The notes beneath the pieces were generated by a model. It was not told where the DNA came from and made no database searches. It worked only from the letters and a program-made list of their open reading frames with translations. Positions 46,531 through 56,086 of a stretch of 64,000 nucleotides of DNA are shown in pieces; positions within the stretch are counted from its first letter, which is position 1, and every line of letters starts with the position of its first letter. The stretch lies in contig NZ_CP100404.1 in NCBI RefSeq assembly GCF_024218775.1, positions 2,232,001 to 2,296,000 of the forward strand, read 5' to 3'. Origin of the DNA: Haloarcula marina. Its GTDB lineage: Archaea > Halobacteriota > Halobacteria > Halobacteriales > Haloarculaceae. The position numbers and the translations under genes were made by a program.

Positions 46531-48453
46531 ATGAGTACCGCAGACGAGACACTGGAGAAGATTAAAGCACAGGTCGAAGCCGAGACGCCGGACGACATCA
46601 CCATCGCGTCGGTCACTTTCGAGGGACCGGAACTGGTCATCTACACGCCCGACGCGAAGGAGATAGCCAATCGCGACGGCATCGTCCGGAACCTCGCACA
46701 GACGCTTCGCAAGCGTATCAACATCCGTCCGACGCAGACGGCGCTGGTCCCGCAGAACGAGGCCCGCGTCAAGATAGAGGAGACCATCCCGGAGAACGCC
46801 GGGGTGCAAAACCTCGATTTCGACGATTCGACGGGCGAGGTGTTCATCGAGGCGGAGAAACCCGGCCGCGTCATCGGTCGCCACGGCGAGACGCTGGACC
46901 AAATCGCCGCGAGCGTCGGGTGGACGCCCGAAGTCGTCCGCACGCCGCCGATGGAGTCCTCGACGGTGTCGAACGTCCGGAACTTCCTCAAGCAGGAACG
47001 CGACGAACGACGAGACATCCTCGAGCGCGTCGGTCGGCAGATAAACCGGCCCCTGACCGCCGACGACGACTGGGTCCGACTGACGACGCTGGGGTGTTGC
47101 CGGGAAGTCGGGCGCGCCTCGTTCATCCTCTCGACGCCCGAGTCCCGCATCCTCATCGACTGCGGCGACAAGCCGGGTGCGGAGGGGGAAGTGCCGTACC
47201 TGCAAGTCCCAGAGGCGCTGGCGGCGGGGCCGAACTCCATCGACGCCGTCGTCCTCACGCACGCGCACCTCGACCACTCCGCGCTCATCCCCATTCTGTT
47301 CAAGTACGGCTACGACGGCCCCATCTACACCACCGCGCCGACGCGGGACCTGATGGGTCTGCTCCAACTGGACTACCTCGACGTGGCCGCAAAGGAAGGC
47401 CGCGCGCCCCCATACGAGAGCCAGCAGGTTCGAGACGCGCTGAAACACACTATCCCGCTGGAGTTCGGCAACGTCACCGACATCGCGCCGGACATCAAAC
47501 TCACCATGCACAACGCGGGCCACATCCTCGGCTCCGCAGTGTGTCACTTCCACATCGGCAAGGGCCGGTACAACGTCGCTTTCTCCGGGGACATCCACTA
47601 CAAAGACACCCGCCTGCTGGACGGCGCGGTCAACGACTTCCCCCGTGTCGAGACGCTCGTCCTCGAATCGACCTACGGCGGGAAGAACGACTATCAGACG
47701 GACCAGAAGGACTCCGAGCGCGTCCTCAAGCGCGTCATCAACGAGGCCCACGAGAAGCAGGGCCACATCCTCATCCCCGCCTTCGCCGTCGGTCGCTCCC
47801 AAGAGTTGATGCTCGTCTTAGAGGAGGCGATGCGGAAGGGCGACATCCCGACGATGCCCGTCTACCTCGACGGGATGATTCGCGAGGCGACGGCCATCCA
47901 CACCGCCTACCCCGAGTACCTCCGGGAGAGCCTCCGCAACCGCATCCTCTACGAGGACGAGAATCCCTTCCTCGCCGAGCAGTTCCAACAGGTCGACGGC
48001 GGCGAGGAGATGCGACAGGACATCGTCGACGAGGAACCCGCCATCATCCTCACCACCTCGGGGATGGTCACCGGCGGCCCCGTCATGTCGTGGCTCCGCT
48101 TCCTCGGCGGCGACCCGGACAACACGATGGTCTTCGTCGGCTATCAGGCCGAAGGGACCCTCGGACGGCAGATTCAGCGCGGCCAGGACGAAATCACGCT
48201 CGGGGACACCAGCGGTCCGCGGGCGGAGCGTGTCAGTCTGAAGATGGACGTAGAGACGGTTGACGGCTTCTCCGGCCACGCCGACCGGCAGGGACTGGAG
48301 ACGTTCGTCGAGACGATGCACCCCCGACCCGAGAAAGTCCTCTGCGTCCACGGCGACGAGAGTTCGACCAACCAACTCTCCTCGGCGCTGTACCAGAAGT
48401 TCAACATGCGGACGTTCAACCCGAAGAACCTGGAGACGTTCCGCTTCGTCTGA
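46531..48453 (+). CDS. fttA: Transcription termination nuclease FttA (aCPSF1)
   Basis: A 640-residue archaeal CPSF1. Two N-terminal KH-like domains (about 1-145; VIGRHGETLDQIA is the KH GxxG loop) precede a metallo-beta-lactamase domain (HAHLDHS near residue 244 with the zinc ligands) and a beta-CASP domain, with the final HADRQGLETF and VHGDESS segments. FttA cuts nascent RNA and releases RNA polymerase at gene ends, and it is universal in archaea. The ATG at 46531 gives the family start (MSTADETLEKIK). It is convergent with the DHH gene; the two coding regions abut without a gap. Confidence 0.95.
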   Translation: MSTADETLEKIKAQVEAETPDDITIASVTFEGPELVIYTPDAKEIANRDGIVRNLAQTLRKRINIRPTQTALVPQNEARVKIEETIPENAGVQNLDFDDSTGEVFIEAEKPGRVIGRHGETLDQIAASVGWTPEVVRTPPMESSTVSNVRNFLKQERDERRDILERVGRQINRPLTADDDWVRLTTLGCCREVGRASFILSTPESRILIDCGDKPGAEGEVPYLQVPEALAAGPNSIDAVVLTHAHLDHSALIPILFKYGYDGPIYTTAPTRDLMGLLQLDYLDVAAKEGRAPPYESQQVRDALKHTIPLEFGNVTDIAPDIKLTMHNAGHILGSAVCHFHIGKGRYNVAFSGDIHYKDTRLLDGAVNDFPRVETLVLESTYGGKNDYQTDQKDSERVLKRVINEAHEKQGHILIPAFAVGRSQELMLVLEEAMRKGDIPTMPVYLDGMIREATAIHTAYPEYLRESLRNRILYEDENPFLAEQFQQVDGGEEMRQDIVDEEPAIILTTSGMVTGGPVMSWLRFLGGDPDNTMVFVGYQAEGTLGRQIQRGQDEITLGDTSGPRAERVSLKMDVETVDGFSGHADRQGLETFVETMHPRPEKVLCVHGDESSTNQLSSALYQKFNMRTFNPKNLETFRFV

Positions 48454-49497
48454 TTACTCCTCTGTCGTCTCGTCTTTCGACTTCGTCTCCCGTTCCGTGA
48501 GGTTGAGCGCCACGAACAACCGGTTGGTGATTACCTGTTCGACGATATCGACCAGTTGGGTGTCGTCGGTGGTGTAGTCCGAGAAGATTCCCAGCGGGAT
48601 TTCTCCGCCAGCCATCTCGCGGTGGCCGCCCGCGCTCCCAACGTCCTCGAACGCCTCGTGGAGCACCTCGCCGATGTGGACGCGCGCGTCCGTCGACCGG
48701 CCGCTGAGTTGAATGCTGTCCTCGACGATACCGAAGACGATTGCGGTCTGGATACCTTCGAGGGTCGCGAGATAGTCGGCCGCCTGCGGGAGGGCGTCCC
48801 GTTCGCTCGTCCGTCCGACGTGCGAGACGAGGACCGACCCGCGGACGACGCGGTTCTCGATGGCGTCGCCGATAGCGTCGATGGTCGCCCCGCTGACCGC
48901 CGGAGAGGAGAGTTTCTGGAGGAGGTCGATATCCGCGTAGTCGTGGAGGTAAGCGGCCGCCTCGTACTCCGCTCGCGTGGCCCCGCGGAGGAAGCCCAGC
49001 GTCTCCCGACGGATGGCGAACAGCAGCGCCGTGGCGACGCGCGAACTGGGGTCCATCGGCAGTTCCCTGACGTACTCGGCGAGGATAGTGGCCGTCGCGC
49101 CCACACCTTCGCGATGGTCGACGATGTCGGCCACGATGTCCTCGACCGGGTGGTGGTCGACGACGATGTCGACCGGTGTTCCCTCGGGGACGCGGTTGTT
49201 GACACCGACTATCGCGTGGTCGACAAACGCTAAGAGGGACCCTTCGGGACGGTTTCGCACCAGTTCCGGGTCGAACGGCTTCAACTCCACGTCGAGGAGG
49301 TTGACGAACGCCCGATTCTGCTGGTGGGATATCTCGCCGCTGTAGAGGATTCGTCGCTCGTCGATACCGGCGCTCGCGGCGATTTGGCCGAGTGCGACGG
49401 CGCTCGCGAGACAGTCCGGGTCGGGGTTGTTGTGACAGATGATAGTGAGGTCATCGCTCTCGGCGAGGCGGTCCCATAGGGCTTGGGCGCGACTCAT
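48454..49497 (-). CDS. DHH-family phosphoesterase
   Basis: A 347-residue DHH/DHHA1 phosphoesterase. The N-terminal domain has HNNPDPDCLASAVAL near residues 20-34, FVDHA near 92 and the DHH motif VVDHHPVEDI near 116. The C-terminal DHHA1 domain ends with GSAGGHREMAGGEIP, the substrate-binding GGH. Relatives (NrnA, RecJ-like, GdpP-type) degrade oligoribonucleotides, pAp or cyclic dinucleotides. Which of these applies is not visible. Confidence 0.9.
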   Translation of the reverse strand: MSRAQALWDRLAESDDLTIICHNNPDPDCLASAVALGQIAASAGIDERRILYSGEISHQQNRAFVNLLDVELKPFDPELVRNRPEGSLLAFVDHAIVGVNNRVPEGTPVDIVVDHHPVEDIVADIVDHREGVGATATILAEYVRELPMDPSSRVATALLFAIRRETLGFLRGATRAEYEAAAYLHDYADIDLLQKLSSPAVSGATIDAIGDAIENRVVRGSVLVSHVGRTSERDALPQAADYLATLEGIQTAIVFGIVEDSIQLSGRSTDARVHIGEVLHEAFEDVGSAGGHREMAGGEIPLGIFSDYTTDDTQLVDIVEQVITNRLFVALNLTERETKSKDETTEE

Positions 49498-49644
49498 CGT
49501 TCGTAGTTGTCGCCCCTCCTACAAGCCATTACTGCCCGAACTGAGGCGAGCGACGGCCACGTGCCACAGCGACCGCCTCGGCGAGCGAACCGTGGCCGGC
49601 GAGGTTCGCACCAGTCTCGGCTACGCCGCCGGTATCGCCGACCG

Positions 49645-50514
49645 TCACTCCTCGGGAGTGCGCGTCGTCAACACCGGAACGGGCGACGACCGAACGAGTT
49701 TGGAAGTCACGCCGCCGAGCGCGTACCAACTGAAGTTCGTCTGCCCCTGTGTCCCCAACGCGAGGAGGTCCACGTCGTTGTCCTCGACGTACCGCTGAAT
49801 CTCTCGGTGAGGGTGACCGTATCTGAGCGACCCGACGACATCGTCGAGCGTCCCCTCGGCCGTCGCCACCGCCTCGTCGAGAATCGCCTGCGCGTGAGCG
49901 TCCAGTTCGGACTCTTTGATCACAGACCGGGCATCCGGACCGAGCGTTCCCGTCTCGACGACGTGGAGGACGTGGAGGGTCGCATCCGTGGACGACGCGA
50001 GGTCGGTCGCCTCGGCGAGCGCCCGGTTCGCGCCCGCGCTGCCGTCGGTCGGCACGAGGACGTCGGCGGCGGGATAACGGTACGATCGGTCTCCGTCGGG
50101 GTTGACCACGAGGACGGGAACCGGTGCGGTGTTGACCACTCCCTCGGTGACGCTTCCGAGGAGGACGCGTTCGATACCGCTGCGTCCGTGGGTCGGCATC
50201 ACCACGAGGTCGGCGTCGTACCGGTCGGCGTGGTCGACGATGGTCGCCGCGGGGTCCCCCTGAACGACTTCCCCATGAGCGTCGATGCCCGCCTCGCGTG
50301 CCCGTTCGACCGCGTCGGCGACGATTCGCTCGCCCGCCTGTTCGAGGGCGTCGACGATTTCACCCCGCACGTCGGTGACGCTGTCCCGGTTCGTGTCCGC
50401 CACGTTGAGGACCGAGAGCGTGGCGTCGTGGGCCGCCGCGACGTCGAAGACGTAGTCCAATACCGATTCGGCCGTTTCGCTCCCGTCGGTGGGAAAGAGG
50501 ATGTGGTCGTACAT
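49645..50514 (-). CDS. Universal stress protein, tandem domains
   Basis: A 289-residue protein of two UspA domains (about 1-140 and 147-289). Each has the ATP-binding signature of G-x2-G-x9-G-S/T type: PTHGRSGIERVLLGSVTEGVV in the first and GTQGQTNFSWYALGGVT in the second, which deviates from the consensus. The first domain opens MYDHILFPTDGSE. It is probably a nucleotide-dependent stress regulator, next to a P-type ATPase on the same strand. A second tandem Usp gene lies at 54844-55761. Confidence 0.9.
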   Translation of the reverse strand: MYDHILFPTDGSETAESVLDYVFDVAAAHDATLSVLNVADTNRDSVTDVRGEIVDALEQAGERIVADAVERAREAGIDAHGEVVQGDPAATIVDHADRYDADLVVMPTHGRSGIERVLLGSVTEGVVNTAPVPVLVVNPDGDRSYRYPAADVLVPTDGSAGANRALAEATDLASSTDATLHVLHVVETGTLGPDARSVIKESELDAHAQAILDEAVATAEGTLDDVVGSLRYGHPHREIQRYVEDNDVDLLALGTQGQTNFSWYALGGVTSKLVRSSPVPVLTTRTPEE

Positions 50515-50601
50515 GGGGTAGTGGCGTTGGGCTGTCAGCTCAGGACAACTGTTGTCGCAGCGAGAGCATAAAACGATGGGCGCGAAGCGGCACGCGCACT
50601 C

Positions 50602-53184
50602 TCACCTCGTCCGCGAGCGTCGCCGAACGTAGGCGGCGACGGCGAGATACCCCGGGAGGGCGAGGAGGAGCGTTCCGGCGAGGAGGCCCCAGTCGGCGAG
50701 TCCCAGCGGCACCGTCCCGAAGTACTCGTTCAGCGGCGTGTACAGCACCGCCAGTTGGAGCACCGCGGAGACGGCGATAGCGCCCGCGAGCCACGGGTTC
50801 GAGAACGTCGGCGTCTCGCCGAGCCATCGGATGACGTACAGTTTCTCGAACTCGATGGCGACGAATCCGGTGAACACCATCGTCATCGCGTACGGCGTCA
50901 CCGCCCGCGCCCCGTCGAGCGTCAGGAACAGGAGGCCGAGCATCACCGCCGTCGACACCGTCCCGATACCCGCCATCAGGCCCAGCATGCCCCGGCCGAC
51001 GATGCCGCGGTCGGGGTCGCGCGGCGGCCGGTCCATCACGTCCTCGCTGGCCGGGTCCGCGCCGAGCGCCACCGCCGGTAGGCCGTCGGTGAGCAGGTTT
51101 ATCCAGAGCAACTGCACGGCGGGCAGGACGAGATAACCGAACAGCGACCCGATGAAGACGATAGCCACCTCCGCGACGTTGGCGCTCAGGAGGTACGCGA
51201 CGAACTTCCAGACGTTGTCGAAGATGGCGCGGCCGCGTTCGATGGCCCGTTCGATGGTCGCGTAGTTGTCGTCCAGGAGGACGATATCGCTGGCCTGTTT
51301 CGCCACGTCCGTCCCGCGGATCCCCATCGCGACGCCGATGTCGGCGTTCTTCAGCGCCGGCGCGTCGTTGACGCCGTCGCCGGTCATCGCCACGCGGTGC
51401 CCGTTGGCCTGTAACGCCCGGAGGATTCTGACCTTGTGTTCTGGCGCGGTGCGGGCGAACACGTCGACGGACTCGACGCGCTCTCGCAACTCCTCGTCGT
51501 CCATCGCCGCGAGTTCCCGGCCCTCCATCACCTCGGTGTCCATCCCCAGCGAGTCGGCGATAGCGGCCGCGGTCCGGACGTTGTCTCCGGTCACCATCTT
51601 CACATCGATGCCCGCCCGTTTCGTCGCCGCGATGGCGTCGGCTACCTCCTCTCGGGCGGGGTCGATGAGGCCGACGAGGCCGACGAAGACGAGGCCGCCG
51701 GTCAGGTCGTCCTCGCCGTCGGCGTCGTCCGCGTAGGCGACGGCCAACACGCGAAGGGCGTCGTCAGCGAAGGCTCGGACCTGCTCACGGACCCGCTCTC
51801 TGCGCTCGTCGGTCATCTCCTCGACGCCCGCTCCGGTCACGACGCGACCGGCCTTCGAGAGGACGACTTCCGGCGCGCCCTTGACGTACGCCCGGTCGTC
51901 GTGGACCGTACCCATCCACTTGCGCTCAGAGGAGAACGGAATTTCGTCGGTGCGGGGATTGGCGTCGCGCAGGGCGGCCACGTCGATACCGGCCGACTCC
52001 GCGGCGTCGACGAGGGCGCGTTCGGTCGGGTCGCCGTCCTCGTCGTCCGGCGTCGCGTCGTTGCACAGCGCCGCCCCGCGCAACAGCAACTCGACGCGGT
52101 CCGGAACCGTCACCTCCGCTTCGGACGGCCCGCCGAAGTCGACCACGCCGTCGTTGACCCACATCCGACTGACGCTCATCTGCCCGCGGGTGAGCGTTCC
52201 CGTCTTGTCGGTGCAGATGACGTCGACGCCACCGAGCGCTTCGACCGCCGGTAGCCGCCGGACCAGGGCGTTCTCGTCGGCCATCCGTCGCACCCCGAGT
52301 GCCAGCGTCAGCGTCACGACGGCGGGGAGGCCCTCGGGGACGGCGGCGACGGCCAGCGAGACGGCGGTCAGCGCGGCCTGAAACGGGTCCGTGCCCTGCG
52401 CGAGCAGTAACGGGACGACGAGCGCCGCCAGAATCACGACGCCGACGCCGAGTTTCCGACCGAGCGAGTCGAGTTCGCGCTGGAGCGGCGTCTCCGTCGT
52501 CTCCGTCCCCGCGAGTTCCGCCGCGATAGCGCCGACTTCGGTGTCCATCCCCGTCGCAGTGACGACGGCGACGCCCCGTCCGCGGGTGACGTTCGTCCCC
52601 TTGTACACCATCGGCGTTCGTTCCGCCAGCGGCGTGTCCGCGGGAACCGGGGGCGTGTGCTTGCCGACGGGCACGCTCTCTCCGGTGAGGGCCGACTCGT
52701 CGGCTTCGAGACCCGTCACCGAGACGAGGCGACAGTCCGCCGGGACCACGTCGCCGCCCGTCAGTTCCACCACGTCGCCGGGCACTATCTCCGTCGCGGT
52801 CACCTCCTCGGTGGTTCCGTCCCGACGGACTATCGCCGTCGGTGCGGTGAGTTCCCGCAACGCGGCGAGACTCGCCTCGGCCCGGTAGTCCTGTACGAAC
52901 CCGAACAGGCCGTTGGCGAGGACGATGACGGCGATGAGTACGGCGTCGACGGCGTGCCCGGTCCACAGCGACAGCGCGGCGGCGACCACGAGAACGTAGA
53001 TGAGGACGCTCCGGAACTGGCTGGCGAGAATCGTGAGGAGCGACCGGCCCGCCGCCTGCGTGACGGCGTTCGGGCCGTACTCCTCGCGTCGGCGACGCGC
53101 CTCCGCCCCCGAGAGGCCGTCATCCCCGGATTCGAGGCGCTCGAACACGTCCGCGACCGGCCGAGAGTGTGCTGGCGGGTCCAC
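50602..53184 (-). CDS. P-type cation ATPase (PMR1/SERCA-like)
   Basis: An 860-residue P-type ATPase, probably moving Ca2+ or another cation out of the cell. The cation-ATPase N-terminal domain ([21 protein letters not shown]) is followed by the actuator loop LTGESVPVG, the phosphorylation site [10 protein letters not shown] and the hinge [21 protein letters not shown], with about ten membrane helices. Helix 6 contains the type II-like [15 protein letters not shown]. No ATG lies near the domain start, so the GTG at 53184 is chosen; longer starts read into the DUF211 promoter region. It is divergent from the DUF211 gene across 87 bases. Confidence 0.9.
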   Translation of the reverse strand: MDPPAHSRPVADVFERLESGDDGLSGAEARRRREEYGPNAVTQAAGRSLLTILASQFRSVLIYVLVVAAALSLWTGHAVDAVLIAVIVLANGLFGFVQDYRAEASLAALRELTAPTAIVRRDGTTEEVTATEIVPGDVVELTGGDVVPADCRLVSVTGLEADESALTGESVPVGKHTPPVPADTPLAERTPMVYKGTNVTRGRGVAVVTATGMDTEVGAIAAELAGTETTETPLQRELDSLGRKLGVGVVILAALVVPLLLAQGTDPFQAALTAVSLAVAAVPEGLPAVVTLTLALGVRRMADENALVRRLPAVEALGGVDVICTDKTGTLTRGQMSVSRMWVNDGVVDFGGPSEAEVTVPDRVELLLRGAALCNDATPDDEDGDPTERALVDAAESAGIDVAALRDANPRTDEIPFSSERKWMGTVHDDRAYVKGAPEVVLSKAGRVVTGAGVEEMTDERRERVREQVRAFADDALRVLAVAYADDADGEDDLTGGLVFVGLVGLIDPAREEVADAIAATKRAGIDVKMVTGDNVRTAAAIADSLGMDTEVMEGRELAAMDDEELRERVESVDVFARTAPEHKVRILRALQANGHRVAMTGDGVNDAPALKNADIGVAMGIRGTDVAKQASDIVLLDDNYATIERAIERGRAIFDNVWKFVAYLLSANVAEVAIVFIGSLFGYLVLPAVQLLWINLLTDGLPAVALGADPASEDVMDRPPRDPDRGIVGRGMLGLMAGIGTVSTAVMLGLLFLTLDGARAVTPYAMTMVFTGFVAIEFEKLYVIRWLGETPTFSNPWLAGAIAVSAVLQLAVLYTPLNEYFGTVPLGLADWGLLAGTLLLALPGYLAVAAYVRRRSRTR

Positions 53185-53271
53185 GGCGATGACTAACTCG
53201 GCCGACCACCAAGTGTGTTTTCCGCTGACACGGGACGCGGTTTTACGTGGCGGCCGCTCGGAATGAGAGAC

Positions 53272-53562
53272 ATGGCACCCGTTCGACGGTTGGTACTGGA
53301 CGTGTTGAAACCCCACGACCCGCCGCTCCCCGAGTTCGCAGAGCGAGTCAGCGAGACCGAGGCGGTCGACGGCGTCTCCGTCTCGCTGGTCGAACTCGAC
53401 AGGGAGGTGCAGAACGTCGCGCTCACCGCCGTCGGCGAATCGCTCGACGCCGACGCCGTCGAGTCGACTGTCGAGGAACTGGGCGGGACGGTCCACTCAG
53501 TCGACCTCGTGGCCTGCGGGGACCGCGTCGACCCCATCCGCCCGACGCCGCGGGACAGTTGA
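53272..53562 (+). CDS. DUF211 family protein
   Basis: A 96-residue archaeal DUF211 protein (MAPVRRLVLDVLKPHDP; GTVHSVDLVACGDRV). Structures of the family show a ferredoxin-like fold that assembles into rings and can bind metal ions. Its stop overlaps or nearly touches the next gene, a VIT-like membrane protein, and the pair recurs in haloarchaea, which suggests a metal-transport accessory role. The ATG at 53272 begins exactly at the family start. Confidence 0.88.
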   Translation: MAPVRRLVLDVLKPHDPPLPEFAERVSETEAVDGVSVSLVELDREVQNVALTAVGESLDADAVESTVEELGGTVHSVDLVACGDRVDPIRPTPRDS

Positions 53563-53567
53563 GCGGC

Positions 53568-54149
53568 GTGGACTCCCCTCGCTCGCTACTGCGTCGAATC
53601 CTCGGCGACGAGGACGTGCTCTCCATCTCCAGACGCTACTTCGTCTCCAACGGGTTCGACGGCACACTCACCTGCATCGGCGTCGTCATCGGGTCGGTCC
53701 TCTCGGGGGTTCCCGACGGCGTGACGGTCGTCAAAATCGGCCTCGGCGCGGCCGTGGGGTTGGGAACGTCGGCCGTCTGGAGCGTCTGGGAGATAGAGCG
53801 CGCCGAGACGCGCGCGGAGATTCGCCGCCTCGAACGCGCGATGCTCACCGACTTGGACGACACGCGTATCGAGCACCAACAGCGCGGCGCGCGACTGTTC
53901 CACGCGGTCATGAGCGGCCTCGGACCGACCGTCGGCATCCTCCTCCCGTTGACGCCGTTCCTCCTCGAAGGGACGGTCCTGACACTGACCGAGGCGGCGG
54001 CCGTCGCCGTCGGTATCGGCATCGCTATCCTCGGCGTGTTCGGGGCGTATATGGGGTCCATCTCGGGCCAGCGGTGGTACGTCGCCGCGGCCCGGATGGC
54101 GCTCGCTGGCGTGGTCGTCGCCGCCGTCAACCTCGTCCTGCCGGGGTGA
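53568..54149 (+). CDS. VIT1/CCC1-like membrane protein (TIGR00267 type)
   Basis: A 193-residue membrane protein with about five hydrophobic helices, in the VIT1/CCC1-like TIGR00267 group. Family marks are SISRRYFVSNGFDGTLTCIG near the N terminus and GAYMGSISGQRWY near residue 158. VIT1/CCC1 relatives move iron or manganese. The start is uncertain: GTG at 53568 or TTG at 53559, which would overlap the DUF211 stop. It is co-transcribed with the DUF211 gene, and convergent with the pyridoxamine oxidase-like gene with one base between stops. Confidence 0.82.
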   Translation: MDSPRSLLRRILGDEDVLSISRRYFVSNGFDGTLTCIGVVIGSVLSGVPDGVTVVKIGLGAAVGLGTSAVWSVWEIERAETRAEIRRLERAMLTDLDDTRIEHQQRGARLFHAVMSGLGPTVGILLPLTPFLLEGTVLTLTEAAAVAVGIGIAILGVFGAYMGSISGQRWYVAAARMALAGVVVAAVNLVLPG

Positions 54150-54150
54150 C

Positions 54151-54603
54151 TCAGAGGTTGCCCGGCCGCGATTCGACCCGACCGGTGAGGTGCCGCGGAA
54201 CGAGGCGGTAGAACTCGAAGGAGACGACGCGCGTCGGATTGTCGAAGATGTCTATCAGCGGTATCTCGACGCGGTCCATGCCGTCGAGCGTGTCAGTCGC
54301 GATAGACTCCTCGTGGGCGTCCTCCAGTCGGCCGTCGGCGACGACGCTCCGCCACCGCTCGTCCTCCTCTCGATGCACCACGAACGAGGCCGCCCGGTCG
54401 TTCAGTTCGGGTTTCGAACTGTCCGGCCCGACCGCGAGGCGGAAGTAGAACACGTCGCCCTCTGGGTCGTAGCCGTAGGAGACGGGCACCGTGTAGGGCG
54501 GGTCGTCAGTCTCGTTCGACAACGAAAGCACGCCGACGCCGCCGTTCCCGAGGAAGGCCTCGATTTCCTCGTCGTCCATCGCCACGTGGCTGTCACTGTC
54601 CAT
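54151..54603 (-). CDS. Pyridoxamine 5'-phosphate oxidase-like flavin protein
   Basis: A 150-residue split beta-barrel protein of the FMN/F420-binding PPOX-like family. Recognisable parts are GGVGVLSLSNETDDPPYTVPVSY near residues 20-42 (flavin-phosphate strand), VFYFRLAVGPDSSK near 50, and ASFVVHREED near 72. Members reduce or oxidise varied substrates or bind heme, and true pyridoxine synthesis is unlikely at this size. A TATA-like GTTATAGG at 54626-54633 predicts a short leader. Confidence 0.85.
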   Translation of the reverse strand: MDSDSHVAMDDEEIEAFLGNGGVGVLSLSNETDDPPYTVPVSYGYDPEGDVFYFRLAVGPDSSKPELNDRAASFVVHREEDERWRSVVADGRLEDAHEESIATDTLDGMDRVEIPLIDIFDNPTRVVSFEFYRLVPRHLTGRVESRPGNL

Positions 54604-54647
54604 ACCACCAGTTGTGTCGCACGACCTATAACTTATGACCACCGGCC

Positions 54648-54791
54648 GGAGTGCGTCGGCATCGGAGTGCGTCGGCATCGGAGTACGTCGGCATCGGAGT
54701 ACGTCGGCGTCGGAGTGCCTCAGCGTCGGAGTGCGTCGGCGTCGGAGTGCCTCAGCGTCGGAGTGCGTCGGCGTCGGAGTGCGTCGGCGTT
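54648..54791 (+). repeat. Nine-copy 16-bp tandem repeat
   Basis: Nine head-to-tail copies of a 16-bp unit, consensus GGAGTGCGTCGGCRTC, fill exactly 144 bases. Units 1-2 are identical; units 3-4 carry GTACG, and units 5 and 7 carry GTGCCTCAG, so substitutions have accumulated and one two-unit block was itself duplicated. There is no unique spacer, so it is not CRISPR. It lies between the PPOX-like gene and the 3' end of a Usp gene. Confidence 0.9.
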
Positions 54792-54843
54792 AGAGCCTGT
54801 CTCCGTCGAGGGATGTCGTTGTCCGGCACTGCGGACGGCGTGT

Positions 54844-55761
54844 TCACTCCGCGATACCGTCGCCGCCGCCTTCCGTCCGTCCGCGCGTACTGACCGTCAG
54901 CACCGGCACGGGCGCGCGGCGAACGAGTCGCTCGGCGGTACTCCCCAGCAACACGCGGTCCAGGCCGGTCCGGCCGTGGGTCCCCATCGCCACGAGGTCA
55001 ACGTCGTTGTCCTCGACGTACTCCAGGAGGGTGTTCGCGGGGTGGCCGACATCCACGCGGGTGACGGCGTCGACACCGACGTCGGCCGCGGCCTCGGCGA
55101 CGGCGGCCGCGGCGGCCTCGGCGTTTTCTTCTAACTGTTGGACCAGTCCGGGCGGCACGCCCATCTCAGCCCCTGTCGCCACGTCGCCGAGGTCCACGAC
55201 GCTGACGGCGTGGACCGTCGCGCCGACCCGTGCGGCGATAGCCACGGCGTGTGCAACGGCCGCCGTCGCCTCGCCGCTCCCGTCCGTCGGGACGAGAATG
55301 TCCTCACAGGCCGTGACGGACTGGCCGGCGCCCTCCGCCCGAATCGTGAGCACGGGGACCGCCGACCGGCGAACGACCCGCTCGGCGACACTTCCGAGGA
55401 CGTACCGCGAGAGGCCCCGACGGCCGTGGGTTCCCATCACCACGAGGTCGACATCGTTCTCGTCGGTGTACCCGAGGACGGCGTCTGAGGGCGTTCCCCG
55501 AACCACCGCCGACCGGACAGCGTCGACGCCCGCGACGGCCGGTTCGAGGGCGTCGATGGCCGACTCCGCCTCGCGTTCGAGGCGGTCGAGATACTCGTCG
55601 TCGACGCCGCCCGCCGAGAACGGCCCGGCCGCCGCCGACACGTCGACGACCGTGAGCAGATGCAGCGTCGCGTCGAAAACCTCGGCGAGAGACGCCGCGT
55701 ACTCGGCCGCGGCGACGGCGTGGTCGCTCCCGTCCGTCGGTACGAGGATGTGGTCGTACAT
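54844..55761 (-). CDS. Universal stress protein, tandem domains
   Basis: A 305-residue protein of two UspA domains, each opening with an ILVPTDGS-type strand. Both carry a full ATP-binding signature: GTHGRRGLSRYVLGSVAERVV and GTHGRTGLDRVLLGSTAERLV. Both halves are therefore probably ATP-binding, unlike the second half of the paralogue at 49.6 kb. It lies between the tandem repeat and the replication origin region and is transcribed alone. Confidence 0.92.
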   Translation of the reverse strand: MYDHILVPTDGSDHAVAAAEYAASLAEVFDATLHLLTVVDVSAAAGPFSAGGVDDEYLDRLEREAESAIDALEPAVAGVDAVRSAVVRGTPSDAVLGYTDENDVDLVVMGTHGRRGLSRYVLGSVAERVVRRSAVPVLTIRAEGAGQSVTACEDILVPTDGSGEATAAVAHAVAIAARVGATVHAVSVVDLGDVATGAEMGVPPGLVQQLEENAEAAAAAVAEAAADVGVDAVTRVDVGHPANTLLEYVEDNDVDLVAMGTHGRTGLDRVLLGSTAERLVRRAPVPVLTVSTRGRTEGGGDGIAE

Positions 55762-55847
55762 CGGTGACTGGGAGATACGCGGCCGGTACTGATAGTCCTA
55801 CGTCACGACTGTCGTCGAACGGAACACCGTCGGCGGCGGGGCCACCC

Positions 55848-55871
55848 CCACCCCACCGTGTCCAGTGTTCC
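55848..55871 (-). promoter_or_regulatory. ORB-like box A
   Basis: A 24-bp match, on the minus strand, to the box shared by six sites here (GAACACTCGACACGGTGGGG, then TGG). This copy has CTGGACAC in place of CTCGACAC. It resembles archaeal origin recognition boxes with the halophile G-run. Confidence 0.7.
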
Positions 55872-55930
55872 CGGACAGTGAGCAGGGAAGGGCGATGGCG
55901 GCGGCGAGTGAACGCGGCGTCGTTCCCGTC

Positions 55931-55954
55931 CCACCCCACCGTGTCGAGTGTTCC
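55931..55954 (-). promoter_or_regulatory. ORB-like box B
   Basis: A perfect consensus copy on the minus strand, between the Usp gene and orc1/cdc6. It has the same orientation as boxes A and C. Confidence 0.75.
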
Positions 55955-56034
55955 CGAACTGTCGGCCGACGGCCCCAGTCGCGCGGCGGAAACCACCGAC
56001 AGCGGCATCGCAGACGACAGCGTCAGCGGGGGAC

Positions 56035-56058
56035 ACCCCCCACTGTGTCGAGTGTTCT
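56035..56058 (-). promoter_or_regulatory. ORB-like box C
   Basis: A copy on the minus strand with a slightly altered G-run (GTGGGGGGT), 29 bases after the orc1/cdc6 stop codon. Confidence 0.65.
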
Positions 56059-56086
56059 CACCGCAACGGACACCGCGCCCCCGTCC

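Noticed and set aside
54648-54791. CRISPR array
   Set aside because: The 16-bp units are directly tandem with no spacers, and no cas genes are present.
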